The translations under genes were made by a program, and so were the position numbers. 64,000 bases of DNA from Pseudomonas sp. PDM14 (GTDB lineage: Bacteria; Pseudomonadota; Gammaproteobacteria; Pseudomonadales; Pseudomonadaceae), in assembly GCF_014851905.1 (NCBI RefSeq), contig NZ_JACVAQ010000001.1:1922001-1986000 (forward strand), read 5' to 3'. This document shows, one piece after another, positions 24,815 to 34,115 of the stretch. Position 1 is the first letter of the stretch. Every line of letters begins with the position of its first letter. The notes below the pieces were generated by a model. The model was not told where the DNA came from, did not search any database, and was given only the letters and a program-made list of their open reading frames with translations.

Positions 24815-24963
24815 GGGTCCAGTCACGACCCTGGCAGGGTGGATGAGCAAAGCGCCATACGCCCTGCCGACTGACGCAACGCTTGCTCCGCAGGCGCAGA
24901 GTGAGCAGTTGGTTCCATTGAATACAGCCGCTATGCTTGGGCGCATCTCAATGGATTAAGACT

Positions 24964-25893
24964 ATGACCCTCACCGAACTGCGTTACATCGTCACCCTCG
25001 CTCAGGAACAGCACTTCGGGCGCGCAGCCGAGCGTTGCCACGTCAGCCAGCCGACCCTGTCGGTCGGGGTGAAGAAGCTCGAGGACGAGCTCGGTGTGCT
25101 GATCTTCGAACGCAGCAAGAGTGCGGTCCGCCTGACCCCGGTCGGCGAAGGCATCGTCACCCAGGCACAAAAGGTCCTGGAGCAGGCCCAGGGCATCCGT
25201 GAGCTGGCCCAGGCCGGCAAGAACCAGCTGGCCGCGCCGCTGAAGATCGGCGCCATCTACACCGTCGGCCCCTACCTGTTCCCCCACCTGATTCCACAGT
25301 TGCACCGGGTCGCTCCGGAGATGCCGCTGTACATCGAGGAGAACTTCACCCACGTGCTGCGCGACAAGCTGCGCACCGGTGAGCTCGATGCCGTGATCAT
25401 CGCCCTGCCCTTCCAGGAAGCGGACGTGCTGACCAAGCCGCTGTACGACGAACCGTTCTACGTGCTGATGCCCGCCGGCCACCCGTGGACCGCCCAGGAC
25501 CATATCGACGCCGCACTGCTCAACGACAAGAGCCTGCTGCTGCTCGGCGAAGGTCACTGCTTCCGCGACCAGGTGCTCGAAGCCTGCCCGGCCACACGCA
25601 AGACCGAAGAGAACAAGCACACCACCATCGAGTCCAGCTCGCTGGAAACCATCCGCCACATGGTCGCCTCCGGCCTGGGCATCTCGATCCTGCCGTTCTC
25701 CGCCGTGGACAGCCACCACTACGCCGCCGGCGTGATCGAAGTGCGTCCGCTGACTCCGCCGGTGCCGTACCGCACCGTGGCCATCGCCTGGCGCGCCAGC
25801 TTCCCGCGCCCGAAGGCCATCGAAATCCTCGCCGACTCGATCCGCCTGTGCTCGGTCGCGGCGCGTCCGCAGGACGAAGCCCTGCCGGCATGA
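24964..25893 (+). CDS. oxyR: Hydrogen-peroxide sensing LysR-type regulator OxyR
   Basis: The 309-residue product has the N-terminal helix-turn-helix (FGRAAERCHVSQPTLSVGVKK) and the two redox cysteines nine residues apart in GEGHCFRDQVLEAC. That spacing is diagnostic for OxyR. It activates catalase and peroxidase genes. The ATG at 24964 gives the normal N-terminus. It overlaps recG by four bases, as in other Pseudomonas. Confidence 0.96.
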   Translation: MTLTELRYIVTLAQEQHFGRAAERCHVSQPTLSVGVKKLEDELGVLIFERSKSAVRLTPVGEGIVTQAQKVLEQAQGIRELAQAGKNQLAAPLKIGAIYTVGPYLFPHLIPQLHRVAPEMPLYIEENFTHVLRDKLRTGELDAVIIALPFQEADVLTKPLYDEPFYVLMPAGHPWTAQDHIDAALLNDKSLLLLGEGHCFRDQVLEACPATRKTEENKHTTIESSSLETIRHMVASGLGISILPFSAVDSHHYAAGVIEVRPLTPPVPYRTVAIAWRASFPRPKAIEILADSIRLCSVAARPQDEALPA

Positions 25894-27965
25894 CCGAACT
25901 GGCACGGGTGCCGGTCACCACGCTCAAGGGCGTCGGTGACGCACTGGCGGAAAAGCTTGCCAAGGTCGGCCTGGAAACCCTGCAGGACGTGCTGTTCCAC
26001 CTGCCGCTGCGCTATCAGGACCGCACCCGCGTGGTGCCGATCGGCGCGCTGCGGCCGGGCCAGGACGCCGTGGTCGAAGGCATCGTCGCCGGCGCCGACG
26101 TGGTCATGGGCAAGCGTCGCAGCCTGCTGATACGCCTGCAGGACGGCAGCGGCACGCTCAGCTTGCGCTTCTACCACTTCAGCCAGGCCCAGCGTGACGG
26201 CCTCAAGCGCGGCACCCACGTCCGCTGCTATGGCGAAGCGCGCCCCGGCGCCTCCGGCCTGGAGATCTACCACCCCGAATACCGCGCGCTGAGTGGCGAC
26301 GAGGTGGCGCCGGTGGAGCAGACGCTGACGCCGATCTACCCGACCACCGAAGGCCTCACCCAGCAGCGCCTGCGCAGCCTCAGCCAGCTCGCCCTGGCGC
26401 GTCTCGGCCCGCATAGCCTGCCGGACTGGCTGCCCGCCGAGCTGATCCGCGACTACCGCCTGGCCCCGCTCGACGAAGCCATCCGCTACCTGCACCGCCC
26501 GCCACCGGATGCCGATCAGGACGAACTCGCCGAAGGTCAGCACTGGGCCCAGCATCGCCTGGCCTTCGAAGAACTGCTGACTCATCAGCTGTCGCTGCAG
26601 CGCCTGCGTGAGCAGGTCCGCGCGCAAGCCGCGCCCCGCCTGCCGATCGCCAAGCACCTGCCGCAGCTGTTCCTGCAGAACCTCGGCTTCCAGCCCACCG
26701 GCGCGCAGCAGCGGGTCGGTGCCGAGATCGCCTACGACCTCAGCCAGGACGAGCCGATGCTGCGCCTGGTACAGGGCGACGTCGGCGCCGGCAAGACCGT
26801 GGTCGCCGCGCTCGCCGCGTTGCAGGCGCTGGAAGCCGGTTACCAGGTGGCGCTGATGGCGCCCACCGAGATCCTTGCCGAGCAGCACTTCATCAACTTC
26901 ACCCGCTGGCTGCAGCCGCTGGGCATCGAGGTCGCCTGGCTGGCGGGCAAGCTCAAGGGCAAGGCCCGCGCCGCGGCCCTGGAACAGATCGCCGGCGGCG
27001 CGCCGATGGTCGTCGGCACCCACGCGCTGTTCCAGGAAGAGGTGCAGTTCAAGCGTCTGGCCCTGGCGATCATCGACGAGCAGCACCGTTTCGGCGTGCA
27101 GCAACGCCTGGCGCTGCGGCAGAAAGGTGTCGACGGCCGCCTCTGCCCGCACCAGCTGATCATGACTGCCACGCCGATTCCGCGAACCCTGGCGATGAGC
27201 GCCTACGCCGACCTCGACACCTCGATCCTCGACGAGCTGCCGCCTGGGCGTACGCCGGTGAACACCCTGGTGATCGCCGACAGCCGCCGCATCGAAGTGG
27301 TCGAGCGGGTACGCATCGCCTGCCGCGAAGGCCGTCAGGCCTACTGGGTATGCACGTTGATCGAGGAGTCCGAGGAGCTCACCTGCCAGGCGGCGGAAAC
27401 CAGCTTCGAGGAGCTTTCCAGCGCCCTCGGCGAGCTGCGCGTCGGCCTCATCCACGGGCGCATGAAACCGGCCGAGAAGGCCGCGGTAATGGACCAGTTC
27501 AAGCGCGGCGAGCTGCAGCTGCTGGTCGCCACCACGGTGATCGAAGTCGGCGTCGACGTGCCCAATGCCAGCCTGATGATCATCGAGAACCCCGAGCGCC
27601 TCGGCCTCGCCCAGTTGCACCAGCTGCGCGGCCGGGTCGGCCGTGGCAGCGCGGCCAGCCACTGCGTGCTGCTCTATCACGCTCCGCTGTCGCAGATGGG
27701 CCGCGAGCGCCTGGCGATCATGCGCGAGACCTGCGACGGCTTCGTCATCGCCGAGAAGGACCTGGAGCTGCGCGGCCCCGGCGAAATGCTCGGCACCCGC
27801 CAGACCGGCCTGCTGCAGTTCAAGGTCGCCGACCTGATGCGTGACGCCGACCTGCTGCCCGCCGTGCGTGACGCCGCCCAGGCCCTGCTCGCGCACTGGC
27901 CGCAACACGTCAGCCCGCTGCTGGAGCGCTGGTTACGCCATGGTCAGCAATATGGCCAAGTGTGA
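25890..27965 (+). CDS. recG: ATP-dependent DNA helicase RecG
   Basis: The 691-residue product has the N-terminal wedge/OB domain and then helicase motifs I (GDVGAGKT), II (DEQH) and III (TATPIPRT). The RecG-specific QLHQLRGRVGRG and ELRGPGEMLGTRQ follow. It remodels stalled forks and Holliday junctions. The ATG at 25890 overlaps the oxyR stop (ATGA). Confidence 0.97.
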   Translation: MTELARVPVTTLKGVGDALAEKLAKVGLETLQDVLFHLPLRYQDRTRVVPIGALRPGQDAVVEGIVAGADVVMGKRRSLLIRLQDGSGTLSLRFYHFSQAQRDGLKRGTHVRCYGEARPGASGLEIYHPEYRALSGDEVAPVEQTLTPIYPTTEGLTQQRLRSLSQLALARLGPHSLPDWLPAELIRDYRLAPLDEAIRYLHRPPPDADQDELAEGQHWAQHRLAFEELLTHQLSLQRLREQVRAQAAPRLPIAKHLPQLFLQNLGFQPTGAQQRVGAEIAYDLSQDEPMLRLVQGDVGAGKTVVAALAALQALEAGYQVALMAPTEILAEQHFINFTRWLQPLGIEVAWLAGKLKGKARAAALEQIAGGAPMVVGTHALFQEEVQFKRLALAIIDEQHRFGVQQRLALRQKGVDGRLCPHQLIMTATPIPRTLAMSAYADLDTSILDELPPGRTPVNTLVIADSRRIEVVERVRIACREGRQAYWVCTLIEESEELTCQAAETSFEELSSALGELRVGLIHGRMKPAEKAAVMDQFKRGELQLLVATTVIEVGVDVPNASLMIIENPERLGLAQLHQLRGRVGRGSAASHCVLLYHAPLSQMGRERLAIMRETCDGFVIAEKDLELRGPGEMLGTRQTGLLQFKVADLMRDADLLPAVRDAAQALLAHWPQHVSPLLERWLRHGQQYGQV

Positions 27966-28064
27966 GCCAGCGCACAGCCCACCGGTCACCGGTCCGTCGG
28001 TTCCGCTCGCCGACCGGGCGGCTGGTTATACTCCCTGCAGTAGTTTCTCAGCCGGATTTCGCTC

Positions 28065-29474
28065 ATGACTGAAGTTGCCCTCGCCCCCGATAGCGCACCG
28101 CGCGCACCTGCCGTGATCCTCCAGCTGCTGGAGAAACTTGGCGTGCCCTGCCAGATCCGTATCGATCACCTTGGCCTGCCGGCCGAGCGGCGGGTACAGG
28201 CAGCACTTCTCGATGACGCCGTCGGCGCACTGCTGGTGCTGTTTCCGCAGTCGCAGCTGCTCGACCTCAACCGCCTGGCCGAACTCACCGGGCGCAAGCT
28301 GGCCGCGGTCAAACCCGAGCGCCTTGAGCGCATGCTGGCCAAGCACACCCTGGGCAAGCTGCCCGGCCTGCCGCCGCTGACCAGCTCACCGTGCCTGTAT
28401 GACGAGCGCCTGCTGCAGGTCGACAGCCTGCTGGTGGAATCCGGGCAACCCGGCGTGCTGCTGGAAATCAGCAGCGACGTGTACAAGACCACTCTGCTGA
28501 GCAAGGCCAGCGCCGCCCGCTTCGGCGAACCGCTGGCGAAGATCAAGCCCAACCTCGACCGCCCGGACGACGACCGCGCCGAAATCACCCAGGCCGTGCA
28601 GGCGTTCACCGCACGCCGCATCCAGCAGCGTCTCGAAGAAACCATCGAGATCCCGCCGCTGCCGGAAACCGCGCAGAAGATCATCAAGCTGCGCGTCGAC
28701 CCGGATGCCACCGTCGACGACATCACCGGGGTGGTCGAAACCGACCCGGCGCTGGCGGCTCAGGTGGTCAGCTGGGCCGCGTCGCCCTACTACGCCGCGC
28801 CCGGCAAGATCCGCTCGGTGGAAGACGCCATCGTCCGCGTGCTGGGCTTCGACCTGGTGATCAACCTGGCCCTCGGCCTGGCGCTGGGCAAGACCCTGAG
28901 TCTGCCCAAGGACCAGCCACAGCAGGCTACGCCGTACTGGCAGCAGGCGATCTACAGCGCTGCAGTGATTGAAGGCCTGACCCGTGCCATGCCGCGCGCA
29001 CAGCGCCCGGAAGCGGGCCTGACCTACCTCGCCGGCCTGCTGCACAACTTCGGCTACCTGGTCCTGGCGCACGTATTCCCGCCGCACTTCTCGCTGATCT
29101 GCCGGCACCTGGAAGTCAACCCGCATCTCTCGGCCAACTACATCGAACAGCACCTGCTGGGCATCACCCGCGAGCAGATCGGCGCTTGGCTGATGCGCTT
29201 CTGGGACATGCCGGAAGAGCTGGCCACCGCCCTGCGCTTCCAGCACGACCCGGACTACGACGGCCCGCACGCCGCCTACCCGAATCTGGTGTGTCTGGCG
29301 GTGAGCATGCTGCGCAACCGCGGCATCGGCAGCGGCCCGCAGCGGGAGATCCCGGATGCGCTGTTCGCGCGCCTGGACATCACCCGCGAAAAGGCCGAGG
29401 ACGCGCTGAACAAGGTCCTGCAGGCCGAAGCGGCACTGCGTGACCTGGCGTCGCAGTTCAACACGCCGCACTGA
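28065..29474 (+). CDS. YbaK-like plus HDOD domain protein
   Basis: The 469-residue product has an N-terminal YbaK/aminoacyl-tRNA-deacylase-like domain (about 15-160; RIDHLGLPAERRVQA, KLAAVKPERLERML). A C-terminal HDOD domain follows (about 205-410; IPPLPETAQKIIKLR, YLAGLLHNFGYLVLAHVFP). HDOD domains usually act in signalling and often lack full HD catalytic residues. The fusion is conserved in Pseudomonas next to recG. Its role is unknown. A strong terminator follows. Confidence 0.88.
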   Translation: MTEVALAPDSAPRAPAVILQLLEKLGVPCQIRIDHLGLPAERRVQAALLDDAVGALLVLFPQSQLLDLNRLAELTGRKLAAVKPERLERMLAKHTLGKLPGLPPLTSSPCLYDERLLQVDSLLVESGQPGVLLEISSDVYKTTLLSKASAARFGEPLAKIKPNLDRPDDDRAEITQAVQAFTARRIQQRLEETIEIPPLPETAQKIIKLRVDPDATVDDITGVVETDPALAAQVVSWAASPYYAAPGKIRSVEDAIVRVLGFDLVINLALGLALGKTLSLPKDQPQQATPYWQQAIYSAAVIEGLTRAMPRAQRPEAGLTYLAGLLHNFGYLVLAHVFPPHFSLICRHLEVNPHLSANYIEQHLLGITREQIGAWLMRFWDMPEELATALRFQHDPDYDGPHAAYPNLVCLAVSMLRNRGIGSGPQREIPDALFARLDITREKAEDALNKVLQAEAALRDLASQFNTPH

Positions 29475-29482
29475 TCGGCGAG

Positions 29483-29519
29483 CATGAAAAAGGGCCCCGC
29501 GGGGCCCTTTTTTCATGCC
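29483..29519. terminator. Bidirectional rho-independent terminator
   Basis: A near-perfect inverted repeat has core AAGGGCCCC/GGGGCCCTT flanked by A and T runs. It serves the HDOD gene (ending 29474) and the convergent gene ending at 29530. Confidence 0.92.
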
Positions 29520-29529
29520 TGTAAAACGA

Positions 29530-30261
29530 CTATTTGAGCGCCGCGCGCCGCGCCGCGAAGACCTTGGGCAGGTGCTTGCTGCTGGCTTCGAGCACCGCGC
29601 GCACCGGCGCCTGCTCGTACAGTGCGGCGTACTCGGCCAGCTGGTCGCTGGGCATCTGCCGATAGGCATAGAGCATGAAGGCTTCCACGCCACTGGCGCT
29701 GGACGCGCGCAGTGGCGCCACCTGCGCGGCGGTCTGCTCGCTCAGGGCCTTCTCGTCGAGGTTCTTGCCGCGCGCACGCAGGGTCTGCAGCGCCTGGGTC
29801 TTGCCGACCTCGTAGCGCAGCAGAGTGGCCAGTTCGGTGGTGTGCGCGGCCTTGTCCAGACGCTGCACCAGCTCCAGGCGCTCCTTGCGCGGTGCGCGCT
29901 CCGCCAACTGGGTGCGATAGGCCGCCAGACCACCGTCTTCGCCCACGGCATGCTCGGCCTCGGTGAAGTGCTTGGCCAGCGGGCTGTCGAGCAGCTTGAG
30001 GGCCGCCTCCAGCTGCGCCTTGGGCAGCTCGGGCGTCAGGCGCTTGGCCAGGTCGGTGCACAGGGCGTCGGCGGAAAACTGTTTGGCCAGGCGCTGGTGC
30101 TGCTCGGCCGGCATGCCGCGCACCAGCAGCGGCGCGGTCTGCTCGCAGAGCAGCTGCACGCCTGCCAACTCCAGCACGCGCTTCAGGGTCGGGTCGACCG
30201 GCGCGGCGTGCACAGGGCCGACCAGCACCAGCAGCAGGGATAGGAATGTCAGCAGACGCAT
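29530..30261 (-). CDS. Exported hypothetical protein
   Basis: The 243-residue product begins with a signal peptide (MRLLTFLSLLLVLVGPVHA) and is then largely helical and charged. It has two cysteines near residues 39 and 69. No known domain was recognised; the overall pattern recalls DUF2059-like periplasmic proteins. The ATG at 30261 directly starts the signal peptide. Confidence 0.75.
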   Translation of the reverse strand: MRLLTFLSLLLVLVGPVHAAPVDPTLKRVLELAGVQLLCEQTAPLLVRGMPAEQHQRLAKQFSADALCTDLAKRLTPELPKAQLEAALKLLDSPLAKHFTEAEHAVGEDGGLAAYRTQLAERAPRKERLELVQRLDKAAHTTELATLLRYEVGKTQALQTLRARGKNLDEKALSEQTAAQVAPLRASSASGVEAFMLYAYRQMPSDQLAEYAALYEQAPVRAVLEASSKHLPKVFAARRAALK

Positions 30262-30333
30262 GCTCGAAGCTTCCGGGGAAAAGAGTGCCAGCCTAGCCAA
30301 GACGCGTGGTCCCGACCAGACGCAGAACGCGCG

Positions 30334-30732
30334 TCAGGCCGCGTTCTTGACGGGGGTCTTCTTTTTCTTCTTCGGCACGACGTATTTCAGCAGGCCCTGG
30401 AACCAGATCACCTGAGCAGGGTTGCCCTGGATCTGGATGTCCTTGTTCTGGATGCCCTGCATGAAGGCCAGCTGCTTGTTCTTCGCCTGCATGGTGGCGA
30501 AGCCGTACAGCGCATCCTTGAAGCCGATGGCGAAGGCCGGATCGCTGGCCTTGCCGGCGCGGCTGGTGACGCGTTGATTCTTGATGACGAACTGGCGGGA
30601 AACCTTGCCGTCCAGCGTGTGCAGCTGGAACACCAGGTCCTTGCCTTCCAGCTGCTGCCGGAATTCCGGGTTGCTACGGCTGGCTTTGGCCATCAGGCGG
30701 CCCAGCATCCAGAGGAGAAAGCGGAATTTCAT
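30334..30732 (-). CDS. SCP2 sterol-binding-like domain protein
   Basis: The 132-residue product resembles the single SCP2 domain fold that carries lipids (FQLHTLDGKVSRQFVIK, AFAIGFKDALYGFATM). It has an N-terminal hydrophobic segment (MKFRFLLWMLGRLM) and a lysine-rich tail (KKKKKTPVKNAA). Related pseudomonad proteins sit beside the HU gene. The function is not established. Confidence 0.75.
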   Translation of the reverse strand: MKFRFLLWMLGRLMAKASRSNPEFRQQLEGKDLVFQLHTLDGKVSRQFVIKNQRVTSRAGKASDPAFAIGFKDALYGFATMQAKNKQLAFMQGIQNKDIQIQGNPAQVIWFQGLLKYVVPKKKKKTPVKNAA

Positions 30733-30835
30733 GGCGCACAGCCTCGAAGTCAGTGAAATCGGCGGCGCATTGTAGCGGTTTGCCGAAGGGACTACATCCC
30801 GTCAGGCGAGGCATGCAGAGAGGGATTTCGGGGTG

Positions 30836-30859
30836 GTCCGGGGCCTGACGGCCCCGGAC
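30836..30859 (-). terminator. Possible terminator hairpin after HU
   Basis: A 10-bp stem GTCCGGGGCC/GGCCCCGGAC with loop TGAC lies just past the HU stop codon. It lacks a U-tract, so termination is less certain. Confidence 0.5.
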
Positions 30860-30869
30860 GCGGAGCGCC

Positions 30870-31142
30870 TTAGTTGACGGCGTCCTTGAGGGATTTGCCC
30901 GGCTTGAAGGCAACGGTGTTGCTGGCTTTGATCTTGACCGGCTGACCGGTCTGCGGGTTCTTCCCGGTGCGAGCACCGCGATGACGCTGCAGGAAGGTGC
31001 CGAAGCCAACCAGGGTCACGCTGTCCTTGCGGTTGAGCGCGCTGGTGATTTCTTCGAGAACGGCGTTGAGTACGCGATTGGCCTGGTCTTTGGTCAGGTC
31101 AGCCTTTTCGGCAATGGCCGCGGCGAGTTCGGGTTTGCGCAT
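30870..31142 (-). CDS. hupA: Nucleoid DNA-binding protein HU
   Basis: The 90-residue product is full length for HU. It has the DNA-binding arm region RTGKNPQTGQPVKI and core VTLVGFGTF. It compacts and bends DNA. Its place beside the rubredoxin gene matches the HU-alpha-type copy of Pseudomonas. The ATG at 31142 follows a GAGGC-like site. Confidence 0.95.
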   Translation of the reverse strand: MRKPELAAAIAEKADLTKDQANRVLNAVLEEITSALNRKDSVTLVGFGTFLQRHRGARTGKNPQTGQPVKIKASNTVAFKPGKSLKDAVN

Positions 31143-31454
31143 AGATGCCTCTTTGACGGTTTGTTGTTTTTGTGTCCGTGCTGTCCGTCCGGAACAGCGC
31201 CCAAGGCGCCGCAACAGCTCTGCGCTGCGGCAGACCGGGGGAGAATGGCACGCCATGGGAGACCGCGCCAGTGCTGCCCCGCCGTTTACACGAGCAAAGG
31301 CAAGGCGTTTGTGACAGAACAGCCGTTATTTTTGCCAAAACCCCCATCCATGACGGTGATCGAGGGGGCCGTACATGACGCCGCCTGACGGGCGGTAGCC
31401 GGAAACGCAAACGGCGACCCTGAGGTCGCCGTTTCGCTGAAGCTGCCGCCACAA
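31143..31454. other. Intergenic region between HU and rubredoxin genes
   Basis: The 312 bases must hold the HU promoter (reverse strand), which I could not place with confidence. They also hold the hairpin at 31409-31434 beyond rubredoxin. Short frames here have no supporting ribosome site or homology. Confidence 0.5.
31409..31434 (-). terminator. Hairpin after the rubredoxin gene
   Basis: A perfect 11-bp stem AAACGGCGACC/GGTCGCCGTTT with a 4-base loop lies 20 bases past the stop codon. It is probably the terminator, though the U-tract is weak. Confidence 0.65.
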
Positions 31455-31622
31455 TCAGGCGATTTCGATCATCTCGAAGTCGGCCTTGCCCACGCCGCAG
31501 TCCGGGCACAGCCAGTCGGCCGGTACATCTTCCCAGCGCGTGCCGGGGGCGATGTCATCGTCCGGCCAGCCAAGCTTCTCGTCATAGATCAGGCCACAGA
31601 CCACGCACTGCCACTTCTTCAT
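31455..31622 (-). CDS. rubA: Rubredoxin
   Basis: The 55-residue product has two CxxCG iron ligands ([10 protein letters not shown] and CPDCGVGK) and the [11 protein letters not shown] segment. It transfers electrons, for instance to alkane hydroxylases or in oxidative stress. Only one copy is present and no rubredoxin reductase adjoins it, unlike the rubA1-rubA2-rubB cluster of P. aeruginosa. It diverges from ubiC. Confidence 0.96.
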   Translation of the reverse strand: MKKWQCVVCGLIYDEKLGWPDDDIAPGTRWEDVPADWLCPDCGVGKADFEMIEIA

Positions 31623-31797
31623 CACACATAACCTCGTCATCGGGCGGACTCGACCTGCCTCTACGGGCATTTCCCTGGTCGCAAAATCAGCAGGCTTTGT
31701 ACTGGCAGGCGGCCCCATGACGCAACCCCCAGGCAGTCTGCGGCGCCATACGGCATGCTAAGCTCGCCGCCGTCCGCAGCCGCTTAAGCCCGCCAAC

Positions 31798-32343
31798 GTG
31801 CCATCCGCCGCCCTCGTTCACCCTCCCCGCTGGCTCACCTGTGCCCAACTGCATCCGGCGCCGCCGGCGCTGCAGCGCGACTGGCTGTTCGACCAGCGCT
31901 CGCTGACCCGCCGCCTGACCGAGCTCAGCAACGGGCGGTTCAGCGTGCTGCCGCTGCAGCAGGGCTGGCAGGTGCTGCGCAACGACGAATGCAGCAGCCT
32001 GCAGGTGCCGCAGGGCAGCCAGGGCTGGGTGCGCGAGGTGTTCCTGCGTGGCGCTGGCGAGGCCTGGGTCTTCGCCCGCAGCGTGGCCGCACGCCAAGCC
32101 CTGGAAGGCTCCGGCCTGGACCTCGGCAAGCTCGGCAGCCGCTCGCTCGGCGAGCTGCTGTTCAGCGACCGCGCCTTCGCCCGTGGCGAGCTGGAAGTCT
32201 GCCGCTACCCCAGTGCCTGGCTGCCGGCCGAAGTGCGCGACGAACGCCTGTGGGGACGCCGCTCGTGCTTTCGCCGCGACGGCCTCGGTGTGCTGGTCGC
32301 CGAGGTGTTCCTGCCAACCTTCTGGGACCACGCCGGCCAGTAG
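31798..32343 (+). CDS. ubiC: Chorismate pyruvate-lyase
   Basis: The 181-residue product converts chorismate to 4-hydroxybenzoate for ubiquinone. Family features include [41 protein letters not shown] and the C-terminal [10 protein letters not shown]. The likely start is GTG at 31798, since no ATG fits the conserved N-terminal region. ubiA follows 85 bases on. Confidence 0.93.
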   Translation: MPSAALVHPPRWLTCAQLHPAPPALQRDWLFDQRSLTRRLTELSNGRFSVLPLQQGWQVLRNDECSSLQVPQGSQGWVREVFLRGAGEAWVFARSVAARQALEGSGLDLGKLGSRSLGELLFSDRAFARGELEVCRYPSAWLPAEVRDERLWGRRSCFRRDGLGVLVAEVFLPTFWDHAGQ

Positions 32344-32428
32344 TCACGCAGGCACGAACCGAGCGCCGCGCATGCTTCGCCCGGCAGGCACCCCGTATAA
32401 TCGCCGCACTTCGCCCGGAGAGCCGCCG

Positions 32429-33322
32429 ATGTACACCGCCCTGCTGCAATCACTCAACCGCCTGCACCCGCGCACCTGGGACTTCATCCAGCTGATGCGC
32501 CTGGACAAGCCGATCGGCATCTACCTGCTGCTGTGGCCGACGCTGTGGGCATTGTGGGTGGCGAGCAAGGGCGTGCCGGATTTCAAGCTGCTGCTGATCT
32601 TCACCCTCGGCGTGCTGCTGATGCGCGCCGCCGGCTGCGTGATCAACGACTACGCCGACCGCGAGTTCGACGGCCACGTCAGCCGCACCCGCGCACGCCC
32701 GCTGGCCAGCGGCAAGATCACTGCGCGCGAGGCGCTGACCCTGTTCGCCGCGCTGGTCGGCCTGAGTTTCGTTCTGGTGTTGTTCACCAACCTGACCACC
32801 ATCGCGCTGTCCTTCGGCGGCCTGGCACTGGCGGCCTGCTACCCGTTCATGAAGCGCTACACCTTCTACCCGCAGGTGGTGCTGGGCGCGGCCTTCTCCT
32901 GGGGCATGCCGATGGCCTTCACCGCGGCGACCGGCGAACTGCCGCCGCCCGAAGCCTGGCTGCTGTACCTGGCCAACCTGCTGTGGACCGTGGCGTACGA
33001 CACCTACTACGCGATGACCGACCGTGAGGACGACCTGAAGATCGGGGTGAAATCCACCGCCATCCTCTTCGGCGAGGCTGATCGGGTGATCATCCTCACC
33101 CTGCAGGTGCTGGCCCTGCTGTGCCTGGGCCTGGCCGGCGCGCGCTTCGCCCTGGGTAGCTGGTTCCTGCTCGGCTTGCTCGGCGCCGCGGCCTGCTTCG
33201 CCTGGGAATTCTGGAGCACCCGCCAGCGTGAGCCGCAGGCCTGTTTCGCCGCCTTTCTGCACAATCACTGGGCGGGTCTGGCGATCTTCCTCGGCATCGT
33301 CGCGGACTACGCCCTACGCTAG
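32429..33322 (+). CDS. ubiA: 4-hydroxybenzoate octaprenyltransferase
   Basis: The 297-residue integral membrane enzyme attaches the polyprenyl tail to 4-hydroxybenzoate. The two aspartate-rich motifs NDYADREFD and [12 protein letters not shown] are intact among about eight to nine membrane helices. CGGAG lies 10 bases before the ATG at 32429. Confidence 0.96.
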   Translation: MYTALLQSLNRLHPRTWDFIQLMRLDKPIGIYLLLWPTLWALWVASKGVPDFKLLLIFTLGVLLMRAAGCVINDYADREFDGHVSRTRARPLASGKITAREALTLFAALVGLSFVLVLFTNLTTIALSFGGLALAACYPFMKRYTFYPQVVLGAAFSWGMPMAFTAATGELPPPEAWLLYLANLLWTVAYDTYYAMTDREDDLKIGVKSTAILFGEADRVIILTLQVLALLCLGLAGARFALGSWFLLGLLGAAACFAWEFWSTRQREPQACFAAFLHNHWAGLAIFLGIVADYALR

Positions 33323-33333
33323 CTGCAGCGCCA

Positions 33334-33351
33334 CTGTCACATCGCTGCAAT
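33334..33351 (+). promoter_or_regulatory. PHO box upstream of phoB
   Basis: CTGTCAC and CTGCAAT are separated by 4 bases, a good match to the PhoB consensus of two CTGTCAT repeats 11 bases apart. It lies 50 bases before the phoB ATG, consistent with PhoB autoregulation. Confidence 0.8.
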
Positions 33352-33400
33352 AATTCCGTTATCTAATGCGGCGCAAGACAGATGAACCGAGGCAGGACCC

Positions 33401-34090
33401 ATGGTTGGCAAGAACATCCTGATCGTCGATGACGAAGCACCGATCCGCGAGATGATCGCGGTGGCCCTGGAAATGGCCGGCTACGACTGCATCGAGGCGG
33501 AAAACACCCAGCAGGCCCACGCCCTGATCGTCGACCGCAAGCCGGACCTGATCCTGCTCGACTGGATGCTCCCGGGCACCAGCGGCATCGAGCTGGCCCG
33601 CCGCCTCAAGCGCGACGAGCTGACCGACGACATCCCGATCATCATGCTCACCGCCAAGGGCGAAGAGGACAACAAGATCCAGGGCCTGGAAGTTGGAGCC
33701 GACGACTACATCACCAAGCCGTTCTCGCCGCGCGAACTGGTCGCCCGCCTCAAGGCCGTGCTGCGCCGCGCCGCGCCGAACGATGGCGAGTCGCCGATCG
33801 AAGTCGGCGGCCTGCTGCTCGACCCGATCAGCCACCGCGTGACCATCGACGGCAAACCCGCCGAGATGGGCCCTACCGAATACCGCCTGCTGCAGTTCTT
33901 CATGACCCACCAGGAACGCGCCTACACCCGCGGCCAGTTGCTCGATCAGGTCTGGGGCGGCAACGTCTATGTCGAGGAGCGTACGGTCGACGTGCATATC
34001 CGTCGCCTGCGCAAGGCGCTCGGCGAAGTCTATGAGAACCTGGTGCAAACGGTGCGCGGCACCGGCTATCGTTTCTCCACCAAAAGCTGA
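33401..34090 (+). CDS. phoB: Phosphate-response regulator PhoB
   Basis: The 229-residue OmpR-family regulator has a receiver domain with the phosphoacceptor in [10 protein letters not shown] and lysine in [10 protein letters not shown]. The winged helix ends [18 protein letters not shown]. It binds PHO boxes under phosphate limitation. It is co-transcribed with phoR, 25 bases downstream. Confidence 0.97.
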   Translation: MVGKNILIVDDEAPIREMIAVALEMAGYDCIEAENTQQAHALIVDRKPDLILLDWMLPGTSGIELARRLKRDELTDDIPIIMLTAKGEEDNKIQGLEVGADDYITKPFSPRELVARLKAVLRRAAPNDGESPIEVGGLLLDPISHRVTIDGKPAEMGPTEYRLLQFFMTHQERAYTRGQLLDQVWGGNVYVEERTVDVHIRRLRKALGEVYENLVQTVRGTGYRFSTKS

Positions 34091-34115
34091 AACGCCCCTC
34101 TAAGGACGCATCGAG

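Noticed and set aside
25485..25889. Upstream extension of recG
   Set aside because: It overlaps oxyR out of frame; the ATGA overlap at 25890 gives the standard RecG start.
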